64,000 nucleotides of DNA from Amoebophrya sp. A120 (lineage: Eukaryota; Sar; Dinophyceae; Syndiniales; Amoebophryaceae), in the NCBI GenBank assembly GCA_905178155.1, contig CAJINV010000001.1:9259865-9323864 (forward strand). The letters run 5' to 3'. The position numbers and the translations under genes were made by a program. Positions 10,558 through 19,914 of this stretch are shown here, in pieces; the stretch's first letter is position 1, and every line of letters starts with the position of its first letter. Below the pieces are notes generated by a model. The model was not told the origin of the DNA. It saw only the letters and a program-made list of their open reading frames with translations, and searched no databases.

Positions 10558-13206
10558 ATGAAGATCGTCGACGTAACAGAGGCTAATCGTTTTCTTGTGG
10601 CGTTTACGGAAGCTGCGTTTCAGGACGAGCGGAAACGCACCGAGCAACGACAAAAGTTTCGAGCACGTGGGTTTTGTAATCGAGTAATCGAGTATCTTGG
10701 GGAGCTGGAAGTTGCGAAAAACAAGGATGGGACCGAGGAGCGGCGCGTGCTTTGTACCAGGATTCGTCTGGGACCCGAAGGTAAAACGAAGCGCTTGATG
10801 CGCGAGTTCGGAAGTCACAGGTTCATCAGCATGACCATGCGAGCAAGTGATTGGAAATCCGTGCAGACTTTCGAATGCCTCGGGAATGAGTACCAGCGCT
10901 ACATGGTTTCCTCCAAGAAGAAAAAGAAGCCGCCTGCTGCAAAAAAAGACGGTGCTTTGAAGTGCGAAGAGGAAGAGTTGATAATTGCAGGCGACAAGAA
11001 TTCTCTGTTTAAAGATGGAGAGTGGGGACTCGTCACTGTGCATTTTTTTGCCACACGTGGTCCCTTTGCTAGGCCGGATATTTCTCTGGTAGATCTGTAC
11101 CGGTCGCAGATGGTCGACGCCGACATCCTGAAGTTGATGAGCAGCGGCAAGTTGCTGAAACGCATGCAATTGGCGAAGTCAGACGGAATTCTCTCCGATT
11201 TCCAGTTTACAAGAGATCACTTCGTGAATTACAACGATCGCAAGGTTGGCGACTTCAGTTTTTCCGACGGTTGCAGTTTGATGACATGGAAGCTTGCACA
11301 GAAGGTATTTGCGGAAACTCCATTATTTCGTCAAACCGGAGAAGTCCCCGCCGCTACGCAATTTCGTCTCCCCGGCGTTAAGGGCGTAGTGTGTGTCCTT
11401 TCCGAAGTGGCAATGGTAGGGATTAAGGCAGGCGGAGGACGAGAAGAAAAGACACTTGTTCTTTTGCCCCACAGTCAACTTGGTCCAGGAGGTCGTTTGC
11501 CGCAACACGTACACTATGAATACGACGCGGTTTTTCATTCCCAGACCGACGAAAAGTTTTTTCTCTCAACATCGACGCAAATCAAATTTCAAGCTGCGCA
11601 AGACCGCTCACAATGGAGGTTCGAAATTTTGAGCGACTCTCTTTCCATGGCAAAGCCCATCGGGGATCGCGAGGTGTCGCACGAGGTCGCGCTGTGCCTG
11701 GGCGGATTGGCTGCGAGGCAGGGTAAATCGGACGCATATCGTCATGTGCTAGAACGGAAAAAACGATGGATCTTCGACAGAGCTGCACAAGACGCGATCC
11801 AGACGACCCTAGATGCAAATGGTCCAGAAAATGCACACGAGTTTTTTTCGCAGATGGAGATGGAATACAAGAAATTTCTCTGGGCCACCGGTAGTCAGTT
11901 TTTCCGAAAGTTCGTATTTCGAAAGACCCTGAAGCTGCTCGTTGTTGCCGATTTTGATGCCATCATGCCGCGTGGTCATATCATCGTCAAAGCGGGCGGA
12001 AGATTTCTTGATGGGAAGTGTGCAATGTGTCGCACGCCGACCAATTTGCCGCACGACGTGCAGACGTTTCAAGCAATGAATGAGGCGCAGATTCGATACT
12101 GGTGGCGGGAGTCGTTTGTCCACAAGCCGAGTCAGCTGCTCGATGAGTACGTAATGGTCAGCTCGAAGAGTGGCACCACCGAGTCGACGACCGCTCCTGT
12201 GATGGACCTGCTGTCGGGCGGTGACTTTGATGGCGACACCGTCTACGTAATTTTCGATCCTGACATCGTTGATCTTATCGGTAATACGTCGCGCGAACGG
12301 AGTGTCGCCGTAACGCGTGCGAGCGAGTGTTTGGACACCATGATATCGCGGCATACGCGGAAAGCAGCCGAAGAACATGTTGCTGAGTCGTCAATCACTT
12401 GCGCTGCATTGGACGCAGCGATCGTGCGTGAGGGGGAGGAGATGTTCAACAGCTCGAAAACTATTGCCAGCATGTCTGCAAACTGGTATTTTTGTGCGGA
12501 TCTCCTCGGCACGGATCACGAGGCCACGGTCCTCTTCGGCGTTGCTTACCAGTTCGCTCTCGACGGTAAATTGCCTGACGCGCTGTGTGCAGAAGTTCGT
12601 CGCTACGTGAGGGGAATGAACATCAACGGTCTTGGTCTGTGCGACCTTGAGGAGAATGTGATGCCTCAGTGGAGAGCGTGTCACAAGTTCGGATACTGGA
12701 AAAATAAAGACAAACACCGCAACCCAGGCAGCTGGATGCAGCAATTGTGTGACGACAGCGTCAACGAGTACCCCAATGCTTTCTTCGAGAACGAGCACTT
12801 TAGAGAGACTGGCGACCGTTTGGTGCAGGCTTTGCCGGAACACGACGCCGGCGCAAAAAAGGTGCGACATCTTTGGGACCGACTGAAGAACATTGAAGAA
12901 ACCTGTGCAGAGAAGAGTAAAAAAGTGTATATTCTGAAGAAGGAAACCGAAGCCTTCAGTCTCAACCGTGACCATCCTTCCGTTGCTGACGCTGCGTGCC
13001 CGTCTGTGGAAATGATTACCAATAGCACTCCCAACGGGAACGGTCACCATCATACTGGTCATTTTTTTATGCATAGTAAAAAAAAGAAACGACGTGTATT
13101 GAAGCAACGGCACAGACTGACTCAGCATAGACCCGTTTCAGCGAATATGAGGGTTAGAGTTCGTGCTTTGCTAGAGGTTTGGACAGGAGACATCATAGAT
13201 ACATAA
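10558..13206 (+). CDS. Cellular RNA-dependent RNA polymerase (RDR/QDE-1 type)
   Basis: The single open frame of 882 codons carries the hallmark of eukaryotic RNA-silencing RdRPs: LLSGGDFDGDTVYVIFDP, with catalytic aspartates at residues 556, 558 and 560 (consensus DxDGD). Upstream are the family's conserved block IIVKAGGRFLDGKCAMCRTP and PHDVQTFQA (the GxxxxxRNPxxHPGD-like region), and an LPGVKGVVCVLSEV segment. This family copies single-stranded RNA into double-stranded RNA that feeds Dicer/Argonaute pathways. That function is known for the family and inferred here. The protein is shorter than plant RDR6 or Neurospora QDE-1, mainly at the N-terminus. A basic KKKKRRVLKQRHR tract lies near the C-terminus. 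The motif distinguishes it from viral polymerases (GDD). Confidence 0.9.
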   Translation: MKIVDVTEANRFLVAFTEAAFQDERKRTEQRQKFRARGFCNRVIEYLGELEVAKNKDGTEERRVLCTRIRLGPEGKTKRLMREFGSHRFISMTMRASDWKSVQTFECLGNEYQRYMVSSKKKKKPPAAKKDGALKCEEEELIIAGDKNSLFKDGEWGLVTVHFFATRGPFARPDISLVDLYRSQMVDADILKLMSSGKLLKRMQLAKSDGILSDFQFTRDHFVNYNDRKVGDFSFSDGCSLMTWKLAQKVFAETPLFRQTGEVPAATQFRLPGVKGVVCVLSEVAMVGIKAGGGREEKTLVLLPHSQLGPGGRLPQHVHYEYDAVFHSQTDEKFFLSTSTQIKFQAAQDRSQWRFEILSDSLSMAKPIGDREVSHEVALCLGGLAARQGKSDAYRHVLERKKRWIFDRAAQDAIQTTLDANGPENAHEFFSQMEMEYKKFLWATGSQFFRKFVFRKTLKLLVVADFDAIMPRGHIIVKAGGRFLDGKCAMCRTPTNLPHDVQTFQAMNEAQIRYWWRESFVHKPSQLLDEYVMVSSKSGTTESTTAPVMDLLSGGDFDGDTVYVIFDPDIVDLIGNTSRERSVAVTRASECLDTMISRHTRKAAEEHVAESSITCAALDAAIVREGEEMFNSSKTIASMSANWYFCADLLGTDHEATVLFGVAYQFALDGKLPDALCAEVRRYVRGMNINGLGLCDLEENVMPQWRACHKFGYWKNKDKHRNPGSWMQQLCDDSVNEYPNAFFENEHFRETGDRLVQALPEHDAGAKKVRHLWDRLKNIEETCAEKSKKVYILKKETEAFSLNRDHPSVADAACPSVEMITNSTPNGNGHHHTGHFFMHSKKKKRRVLKQRHRLTQHRPVSANMRVRVRALLEVWTGDIIDT

Positions 13207-13338
13207 AAGTAAGATGCGTGAGTACTTGTGTCTTATTAAGATCTTGGCTAGAGCCGATGTTGTGAAAGAGAAAAGGTTCTTCTCCTTTAATTCGATAGTC
13301 AGAAGCGTTCAGTGATCAATGTCGTTTCTTTAGTGAGT

Positions 13339-14115
13339 ATGACCAGCACACTTAATTCCGAAGCGACAATCGCGCCGCCCTCCGCTGACGCGGCACCACT
13401 CCGCAGCGATAAAATATTCCGTGAGCTGGTGAATCAACTCGGTCTTTATGCCGATGCCGTGAAGCATGAGGAAGGTTCCCAGGCAGCGGATACTTTCAAA
13501 GAGCTGCAGAAAGAAAATGCGGCTCTGCGGGAAAGTCTTCGTCAAGCAAATCAAGAAAGGATGACGGAAGCCGATAAACGGAAAATCGGTGACCTTGAGC
13601 AAGAGCTGCAACGAGCGGAGGAAAAGACCGCGGAATCTGAAAGCCTTCGCCTGGAAAACCGAAACCTGCACTCGCTGCTACAAGAGTGGAGGGCGCCACG
13701 GCGGCTGTCGTTTTTTTCCAGAAATGGGAGGATGACCGTCGCGAAAATTGCAGACGCGCTGAATTGGACAAAGGGGTTTTCGCAATCGGAGGAGTCGGAG
13801 GTGACATCTGGGATTTTTAGGGCCATTAATAACGCCATTCAACTAAGAAACGAGAAAGAAGAACTACTGAATTTCGCGGAGGCATTTTCGAATATTACCG
13901 ATTGGAAGTATGTTCCTTTTATAGGTTTTGGTATGACCCTATTCACCTCTGGAGAGTACTGGCACCAAGAGCGTTTGAATTTTCAATTTCCAGCAGAAGA
14001 AGATGACAATGCTCTGCGCATATGTGTCTTCAAGGCTTTACGTCGCCGCGAATCAACGGGCCACAAGAAACCTACGATGTACTACAGACATGGAATATGG
14101 TATGTAAATGAATAG
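13339..14115 (+). CDS. LC8-like array, member 1 (divergent)
   Basis: The product is 258 residues from ATG 13339. Residues about 20-50 match the array's shared N-terminal helix (LRSDKIFRELVNQLGLYADAV). A long Glu/Gln/Lys-rich predicted coiled coil follows (about residues 55-125). The C-terminal domain has the array signature in relaxed form: TKGFSQSEESEV helix, VPFIGFGMTL, RLNFQFP, and a final strand ALRICVFK. These correspond to helices 1-2 and strands 1-4 of dynein light chain LC8 (structure-order comparison by eye). This copy alone carries a 20-residue basic tail after the domain. Function unknown; an LC8-like dimerisation or peptide-binding role is inference. Confidence 0.75.
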   Translation: MTSTLNSEATIAPPSADAAPLRSDKIFRELVNQLGLYADAVKHEEGSQAADTFKELQKENAALRESLRQANQERMTEADKRKIGDLEQELQRAEEKTAESESLRLENRNLHSLLQEWRAPRRLSFFSRNGRMTVAKIADALNWTKGFSQSEESEVTSGIFRAINNAIQLRNEKEELLNFAEAFSNITDWKYVPFIGFGMTLFTSGEYWHQERLNFQFPAEEDDNALRICVFKALRRRESTGHKKPTMYYRHGIWYVNE

Positions 14116-14552
14116 ATGATGAGAGGGCCGGAACGACTATGCACCCTGCAGCTGTGGTGTGTCCGATACCTCATCTATAACGGGCTGAAAACAAAAAAAC
14201 TGAATGAATAATTGTTCATACGGGGGATTCATTTCATTTATTCGCTTTTTCATAAATGCGTGCGAAGCGTGATGTTGCTGACTTTGGAGCTAGACATGTC
14301 AGTATGATTGGTGATCTTGCGGTCTCGCTGTTGTTCTGTAAGGTTCATTGGAGGTATCAAGTATTCATCCTGGTGGCCGAGGAAGATATTTATATGTCGG
14401 CGGGGAGAAACTTCGCCATTTGTTTGAGCGTTGTAATTTTCGTTTTGGATTCATGTGCGCTCGAAGTACGTGATACTATTTGTTTCATCATCAGCCGTAC
14501 AACACAAGTAAATGATCGTGTATAGCTTATTCGGGCCACATCCTCATTCAAA
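14116..14552. other. Intergenic within the LC8-like array
   Basis: 437 bases separating array members. It has an AT-rich start with imperfect ATTCATTTCATTTATTC repeats near 14227-14243 and no recognisable gene. Confidence 0.4.
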
Positions 14553-14618
14553 ATGTCCACCCCCCACCAGCGTTCCCGTTCGACGCTCTCGTCCTACGAA
14601 GAGCACCCCAAGACGAGA
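14553..14618 (+). pseudogene. Duplicated 5' end of an LC8-like array gene
   Basis: This stretch begins ATGTCCACCCCCCACCAG and is almost base-for-base identical to the first ~66 bases of the gene at 15935 (a C/G change at the sixth base is the clearest difference). Similarity ends abruptly after the CCCAAGACG codons. The frame then runs 43 more codons with no array features and stops at 14747, with no LC8-like domain before the next gene. It looks like a truncated duplication or gene-conversion remnant. It could instead be an alternative first exon of the following gene. Confidence 0.6.
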
Positions 14619-14819
14619 TTGCTCTTCGCTGCATCAAAGACAAGTTCAGCTTACCATTTTTCCGAAACTAGAGTCATAGCTAGAGCATACACAGTTTTTC
14701 CTGGCGACTGCGATATTTGTAGACCGACGGCAAGAGCGCATATTTAGATCACTTGCAAACGATACGATCTTGTTTGTGTTGCCCATATATGTTTCATTTC
14801 ATTTCCATCCAGCACCAAG

Positions 14820-15356
14820 ATGTCCACCTCGACAATGGATTCTGGCTCTGAGGACGAGCCGACATTGCTCAGTGACAAAATCCTGAGCGATGTGGTGAAG
14901 CAGCTGGGGCGATATTCCGAGGCCGTGAAACTCGAACAAGGAAAGCAGAAGACGGGCGTCGCGGAACTACAGACTGAAGTTCTTTCGTTGCAGCAACAGC
15001 TTCTTCAATCGAGACGTAAGCTCAAGGAGCACGAGAGCCACTATCTGGACACTACAGACCTCACCGCGCAGGCGTTGCAACAGGCGATTGTGAATAGTGT
15101 CGGACTCGAGCAGTGCGAAATTGACGAGATAGTCGCAGCTTTGCTTGCTTCTCTGAAGGCTTACGCACACGGTGGATCCGTTGATTTGCAGGCAGTGCCA
15201 CTTGGTTTTGAACGACAGACCACACCTGGAAGAAAATACTTCATAGTCTGCGGGTTCGGGATGAAAATGTGCTACACCCACTGGAGTCCGATGCGGGTGA
15301 ATTTTCAATTTCCATCAAAAAATGATTTTCGATGCGTCGTTCATAAGGTAGGCTGA
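14820..15356 (+). CDS. LC8-like array, member 2
   Basis: The product is 178 residues and intronless. It has a Ser/acidic N-terminus (MSTSTMDSGSEDEP), the shared helix LLSDKILSDVVKQLGRYSEAV, a short coiled coil with heptad-like Leu/Gln spacing (ELQTEVLSLQQQLLQ), then the C-terminal domain: a helix with QCEIDEIVAALLASLKAY, a second helix (SVDLQAVPLGFERQ), YFIVCGFGMKMCY, RVNFQFPSKNDF and RCVVHK. The order and spacing fit LC8, whose hallmarks are an AL-KY helix, a DIA..IKKEFD helix, W.CIVG.NFG, and a final ILLFK strand. No catalytic residues are seen. It lies 200 bases after the truncated duplicate. Confidence 0.8.
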   Translation: MSTSTMDSGSEDEPTLLSDKILSDVVKQLGRYSEAVKLEQGKQKTGVAELQTEVLSLQQQLLQSRRKLKEHESHYLDTTDLTAQALQQAIVNSVGLEQCEIDEIVAALLASLKAYAHGGSVDLQAVPLGFERQTTPGRKYFIVCGFGMKMCYTHWSPMRVNFQFPSKNDFRCVVHKVG

Positions 15357-15934
15357 GGTCCTTCGAGATGCTAGAACTGTACTATCGAATCTATGCGCAG
15401 ATGTATCGAGCCTCCTGCGGAGATGCTTGAATTAACAACTGATGAAACATCTATTGACCAATAGAGGGTCATAGAGTCCTCGTCTTGGGGTCGTTGCCAA
15501 GCCAGCGCTTCTGTGCACGGCGAAGCCATGTTCCACTGGTCTTGGACTGAGTCCACTCATGGTGAGGATCGACATTTGGCGTTTCCGATGGACCCCGAAT
15601 CATAACAGAGAGTTGCCTTCTTTTCCACGATATCTCTGCAAGCAGTTGGGCTGTATGGTTTGGTCATGTTTTATTGAGGACGGGAAGTGAGCTGCAAAAC
15701 AAGAATCCTGAGATAGTAAGTACGCGCACGTGGCGGTGGCGAGTTTTGCGTATCGAATGTTTCTACTTGTGTCCGTCACCGTTCAGAAATAACTGCTCAA
15801 GGTAGCTCCGAATGATTTAGCGCATTTCATTGCGACCGGGTTTCATAAAGTATAAGTCTTGGAACTACATCCCAGAGTACAAACAAGAAATCATTTTCTC
15901 TGCTCCTGCCTAGCGCACAAGGTCGTCGAGCAAA
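15357..15934. other. Intergenic within the LC8-like array
   Basis: 578 bases of mixed composition with no gene or repeat recognised. The last part before 15935 is the likely 5' untranslated region. Confidence 0.4.
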
Positions 15935-17053
15935 ATGTCGACCCCCCACCAGCGTTCCCGTTCGACGCTCTCGTCCTACGAAGAGCACCCCAAGACGCCT
16001 CTCAGCGAAAAGCTGCGAGACGAGATGACCGACCTCCTCGACCGATTCCCCACCCTGCTCGACAAATTCACCACCGCTCTCAAACAGGAAGCCACCGAGA
16101 AGGGCGACAATGTTTTCTCTTGCGAGGAGGTTGCAGATTTGCAGGATCGCCTCTTCCACTCCCAGCAAGAACTGTACCAGGTAAAAGAATCTCTCGAGAG
16201 CCTGCAAACATTTCAATTCATCGCGAAGGGTTTGGATGAAGAGGCAATTTTTGACCACGTCGTGCCGGAACTAACCCGGGGGTTTTCAAAAGAAGACATC
16301 GACGAAACGGTGAAAGGCGTCCACAAAGCCGTGCAGAAATACGTGGAGGAGGGGAGCAAGGATTTACAAGTCATCTGCCGCACCTTCCTCGACGAGTTCC
16401 AGGATAAGTACATGATGGTTTGCGGTTTCGGCGCAAAAATGGCGATTTCGAGCGAGTGGGACCCCCATCGGTTGAACATCGTCTTCCCACAGCGGAACAA
16501 CTTCCGGATTGCGGTAATTAAAAGATTCGACCACAGGAAGGGCAAGAAAAGACGAGAGAACGAGGAGACAAGCCTGAATTCGAATAGCAGTTGCTCTGTC
16601 GGTCCTAGTGTTCTTTGTGGAGAGGAAACCGGAAAGGAAAAAGCTGAGACTGTTCGTGAAGCGACGACAAGTCCTGAAATAACGGAGGAGAAGGCTAGCA
16701 GGAAGAAGACTTTCTCCTCTACTCCCGAGCTTACGTTCGACGCCACAGGTTTGGACAACGACTGGACACTACGAGATAGCATCGTGTGGAACCAAACGGA
16801 GGGCTTCGCGAAGTGGCAAACGGACGAAATAATCGAGGCTCTTACACAGGCGTTCCAAAAATACCAGCGAGAGAAGGCCACCGACGTGCAGAGGATTGCA
16901 AACTACACCCACAAGCACCTCGAGGGCCGGTACGTGATTGTTTGCGGGTTCGAAACGAAAATGCAATTTGACAAGAAAAGCTACTGGGGATACCGGCTAA
17001 ACCTGTGCTTTCCTGCGCAAAACAATTTTCGAATCACGGTTTGGCGAAAGTAG
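15935..17053 (+). CDS. LC8-like array, member 3, two domains
   Basis: The product is 372 residues. Its N-terminus (MSTPHQRSRSTLSSYEE) matches the 14553 fragment and is followed by the array helix (PLSEKLRDEMTDLLDRF). The first LC8-like domain is at about residues 100-200: TRGFSKEDIDETVKGVHKAV, YMMVCGFGAKMAI, RLNIVFPQRNNF, RIAVIKRF. A charged Ser/Glu-rich linker follows, then a second domain at about 275-372: TEGFAKWQTDEIIEALTQAF, YVIVCGFETKMQF, RLNLCFPAQNNF, RITVWRK. The second copy ends exactly at the stop, as in single-domain paralogues, so it probably arose by internal duplication or fusion of neighbouring array genes. An AATAAA at 17088-17093 may be a polyadenylation signal. Confidence 0.8.
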   Translation: MSTPHQRSRSTLSSYEEHPKTPLSEKLRDEMTDLLDRFPTLLDKFTTALKQEATEKGDNVFSCEEVADLQDRLFHSQQELYQVKESLESLQTFQFIAKGLDEEAIFDHVVPELTRGFSKEDIDETVKGVHKAVQKYVEEGSKDLQVICRTFLDEFQDKYMMVCGFGAKMAISSEWDPHRLNIVFPQRNNFRIAVIKRFDHRKGKKRRENEETSLNSNSSCSVGPSVLCGEETGKEKAETVREATTSPEITEEKASRKKTFSSTPELTFDATGLDNDWTLRDSIVWNQTEGFAKWQTDEIIEALTQAFQKYQREKATDVQRIANYTHKHLEGRYVIVCGFETKMQFDKKSYWGYRLNLCFPAQNNFRITVWRK

Positions 17054-17440
17054 AGCAATAATCGATTCATTTCTCGTCCTCTTGACAAATAAAGACCACG
17101 CATGCCTTTTTGTGAATACTGCTGGAAACGCATTATTTTTGAGTCGCAGCCCGGTCACAGATGAATTGGAAATCGAATTTCTGAAATGGGCCCTGGGACT
17201 GAAAACATCTTCATCGTGCGTTCCAAAAAAGTTTGCTGCGTTGAACTGAGCGTTGTGTCTGTAAGCCTCAAGCTTCATTTCGAGTGAGAGCTGAAGTTGT
17301 GACCACAGAGTGCTGTTTTAGTCATTAGAAAGTTAAAGAGTTCTGAGCGAAAGGACCGCTTGTCACGTCAAACTTAGCACAAGCGCAGTGCGCACGCAGC
17401 TAGTTGAGATCCCATTCGTCCTATCATGCTCGTGTCCAAG
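17054..17440. other. Intergenic within the LC8-like array
   Basis: 387 bases between array members. It contains the AATAAA noted for the upstream gene; otherwise nothing recognised. Confidence 0.4.
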
Positions 17441-18168
17441 ATGCCGATGCCCGAGTACAAGCGAACGAAGAGCACAGCCGACTGGTCCTCGGGCGAGGAA
17501 CAGGGGCTTTCTCTCAGCGAAAAGCTCCGTATGGACATCGTGAAGCAGCTCGACCGGTACACGGATGCGATGAACCTCGAAGCGGAAACCAGAGCGACGA
17601 GTGTTTCGGAACTGCAGGACGAAGTATCACGAGAAAAAAGTGTGGCAGAGGAAACTTGTAATGCGAAGATCATAAGGGAAAACAGGAAGGAAACGAGGCT
17701 CCCAAGCGCTTTCTGCATGAGAAAGGTTGTCTGGGTTGCCGGTCTTGCAGCACAATGTGTAACTGTAACACTTTTTTCTTGCGATACGAAGTGCTGGGGC
17801 TACAATGGGAGCTCTCCGTGGCAAACGAGAAGGTCCGAAAGTGCGAAACGCTGTGCCTCGACACCGAAGGACTTCTAGACGAGAACGCGCTCCGCAGCAG
17901 CATTGACGTCGACAAGACGGAGGGATTCTCCAGAGCCGAGATGACGCAGGTGATTCAGGCGCTGTTGCGCGCCCTGCGAGAGTACGAACAAGACCAACAC
18001 AAGGACATACAAAAGATCCCGGACGCATTTGCAACCGCCGTCCAGGGAAGATATGTCATGTTTTGCGGGTTTGGTTTGAAAATGAGATTGGCTGCTGGAT
18101 GGACGGATCGAATGAACATGAATTTCCCGACAAGGAACAATTTCCGAATCACGATTTTCAAGCCCTAG
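17441..18168 (+). CDS. LC8-like array, member 4, interrupted by an introner
   Basis: Exons are 17441-17623 and 17791-18168, giving 186 residues once a 167-base non-canonical intron is removed. The joined product has the array layout: MPMPEYKRTKS start, LSEKLRMDIVKQLDRYTDAM helix, SELQDEV|LGLQWEL across the splice, LDTEGL, EGFSRAEMTQVIQALL, YVMFCGFGLKMRL, RMNMNFPTRNNF and a final RITIFK. Paralogues at 20470 and 21722 have no intron at this point, which both supports the join and dates the insertion after duplication. I chose the start at 17441 by alignment with paralogues beginning MP; an in-frame ATG at 17426 would add five residues. Confidence 0.8.
17624..17787. mobile_element. Introner in LC8-like member 4 (164 nt)
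   Basis: Terminal inverted repeats begin GTATCACGAGAAAAAAGTGT on the left. The reverse complement of the right end is GTATCGCAAGAAAAAAGTGT, so 18 of 20 bases match. The element lies in a direct repeat ACGAAG (17619-17624 and 17786-17791), of which GAA lies outside the inverted repeats. Removing 167 bases restores the frame. The possible splice registers (for example GT..AA or TA..AG) never give GT-AG. The interior carries GAAACTTGTAATGC, the reverse complement of a motif found in the other introners here. Confidence 0.88.
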
Positions 18169-18474
18169 GGCCCTGTTTGGTCGGTGTATCACTATTAAAG
18201 GTGCGTTGCTAGCTTCCGAAGATAGAGGAATTTTTCCCGCACTAAGGAAGAACACAGGAAGATTTGAGTGTGAGTGCTAATGTTTTTGCTTTGAAAAGAC
18301 GGCCTCATCGGGGCTTTCAAAGCAGCGATCCAAGATGGTTTCAACTTTTTTCCGATCCTTTTTTTTTGTGGTTGGATGTGTTTGCACAAGTTCAAAAATT
18401 AGGTTCAGGAGTTTCGCACTGGTTTTCTCTCCTTTTGCCTTTTCGCTCCGAGTACGATTTTCGATCATCAAATC
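18169..18474. other. Intergenic
   Basis: 306 bases; short, with T-rich tracts; no gene recognised. Confidence 0.35.
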
Positions 18475-19914
18475 ATGCAGTGGCTTCATCTCTTGACCAC
18501 AGCAATTCTTGCTCGTGGTGCGGAAATCATTCTTGAGCAGCCGGGTGTTGCGGAATGCAGTCTACTTCGGGAGAACCTGCGCCTTTCCTATGCGAGCCGC
18601 GCTTTTGCTGGAATTTCTCCGACGTCCAATGCTGCAAGTAGCGAAGGGTCTACGAGCATCGGCAGCTGTTTCAGTAGGGGCGAGAGCAGCTCAGGAGCGA
18701 CAGCGTCAAGTGGCGATTTTTGGCGGGAGACTCCTAATGGAAATGGACCGCTGTGTATGGAAACGGACGAGGGGGAGGAAGCAATGCAGTCACCGCAGTC
18801 GCAACCATCACAGGTTTCGTTCCTCCTGCGTCGACAAATTGCGGACCAAATTGCGGAAGTGACGCGCACGAAGATCGGTCTCGCAAGACACATTCTTGAT
18901 ATCCAGGAGGACCCGCTACGTGCTCTGTTCGGACGGCACAATGCGCAGGAACTGAGCAGATTGATGGAAGAAGAGGATGAGCGCAGAGCCTCGTGGGACC
19001 AAATTATGTGCAGGAACTGCGGCCAAGGACTGCACACGATTTTTCGCCCGAAATATGGGTCGCGTAGTCGCTCCACTATGACCGGAGCCAAGATGAAGGG
19101 GATGATCCGGTGGATAGGATTCCCGTCCGCGGGGCATGATCCCGAGTACCACAGACGCGTTTTCCAGGCACTGCACGAACTGGAAAACGATATTGGCAAG
19201 GACGAGAACCAACTGATGCCTTTGCTGGATGGGATTCCGGCGGTGCTGGGATCCACCTTCTCGCCGGAAACCGAGGAGGAGCGGAGAGAGGCCAACGAGA
19301 TGTTTCCAGTCAGAATCCCGCGCATGCAACGCCGCGCGCTCGATTTCATCAGCCGATTGCAGCGGGTGCAAAAGGCTCTCGGCGAGGAAAACTGGGAGGT
19401 CGAGCTGCCAATCCACTTCAGCCTGTCCGAATTGTCGCAGTCAGCTGAGGCGCGGGGCGCGACACCGGATAAGACGTTTTTCACGTACCTGGACGAGCGG
19501 GCCTTGGTGGAGGTCGGACGGCACATGCGAACGTGGTCGGAAATCTTGTTCCCGCAAAATAATAACGACACCGCTACAGCGTCTCCTACTCCTCTCGCCG
19601 GACGCGGCTGGCTCGAGCGACGCGTACATGTGATCAGGCCACGGTTTTCGCACGCGAAGATGCTGCACTTGTTCATAGAGGTGTTGCGCAGCGACACCTC
19701 TATGCAGCCACTGCAATACCTGTACGAGTTCGAATTCGCTTCGCGGTCCTGGGACTTTCGCAGTCTAAAGCTGCGCATGTTCTACGATCTGACACTGAAT
19801 TACCGAGTGATTCAGAAAGGCTACTATTCCAGATACAGTGATCGGCCGCAAGACCGCGGCACAAGGGAGTGCGCAACTGTCTGGATTGGTACCGCTTTGG
19901 GTGGCCATTGGTAG
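18475..19914 (+). CDS. Secreted-looking protein of unknown function inside the array
   Basis: The product is 479 residues. The first 17 (MQWLHLLTTAILARGAE) resemble a short signal peptide. A Ser-rich region (about 55-85) and a Glu/Gln stretch follow, then a globular-looking part with one CxxC (MCRNCGQGLHTIF), a helical region at 235-330, and a C-terminal half with a regular aromatic pattern ending GTALGGHW. I recognise no family. It shares no motif with the LC8-like paralogues on either side, so it is an unrelated gene within the array or the boundary between two sub-arrays. No intron is evident. Confidence 0.7.
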   Translation: MQWLHLLTTAILARGAEIILEQPGVAECSLLRENLRLSYASRAFAGISPTSNAASSEGSTSIGSCFSRGESSSGATASSGDFWRETPNGNGPLCMETDEGEEAMQSPQSQPSQVSFLLRRQIADQIAEVTRTKIGLARHILDIQEDPLRALFGRHNAQELSRLMEEEDERRASWDQIMCRNCGQGLHTIFRPKYGSRSRSTMTGAKMKGMIRWIGFPSAGHDPEYHRRVFQALHELENDIGKDENQLMPLLDGIPAVLGSTFSPETEEERREANEMFPVRIPRMQRRALDFISRLQRVQKALGEENWEVELPIHFSLSELSQSAEARGATPDKTFFTYLDERALVEVGRHMRTWSEILFPQNNNDTATASPTPLAGRGWLERRVHVIRPRFSHAKMLHLFIEVLRSDTSMQPLQYLYEFEFASRSWDFRSLKLRMFYDLTLNYRVIQKGYYSRYSDRPQDRGTRECATVWIGTALGGHW

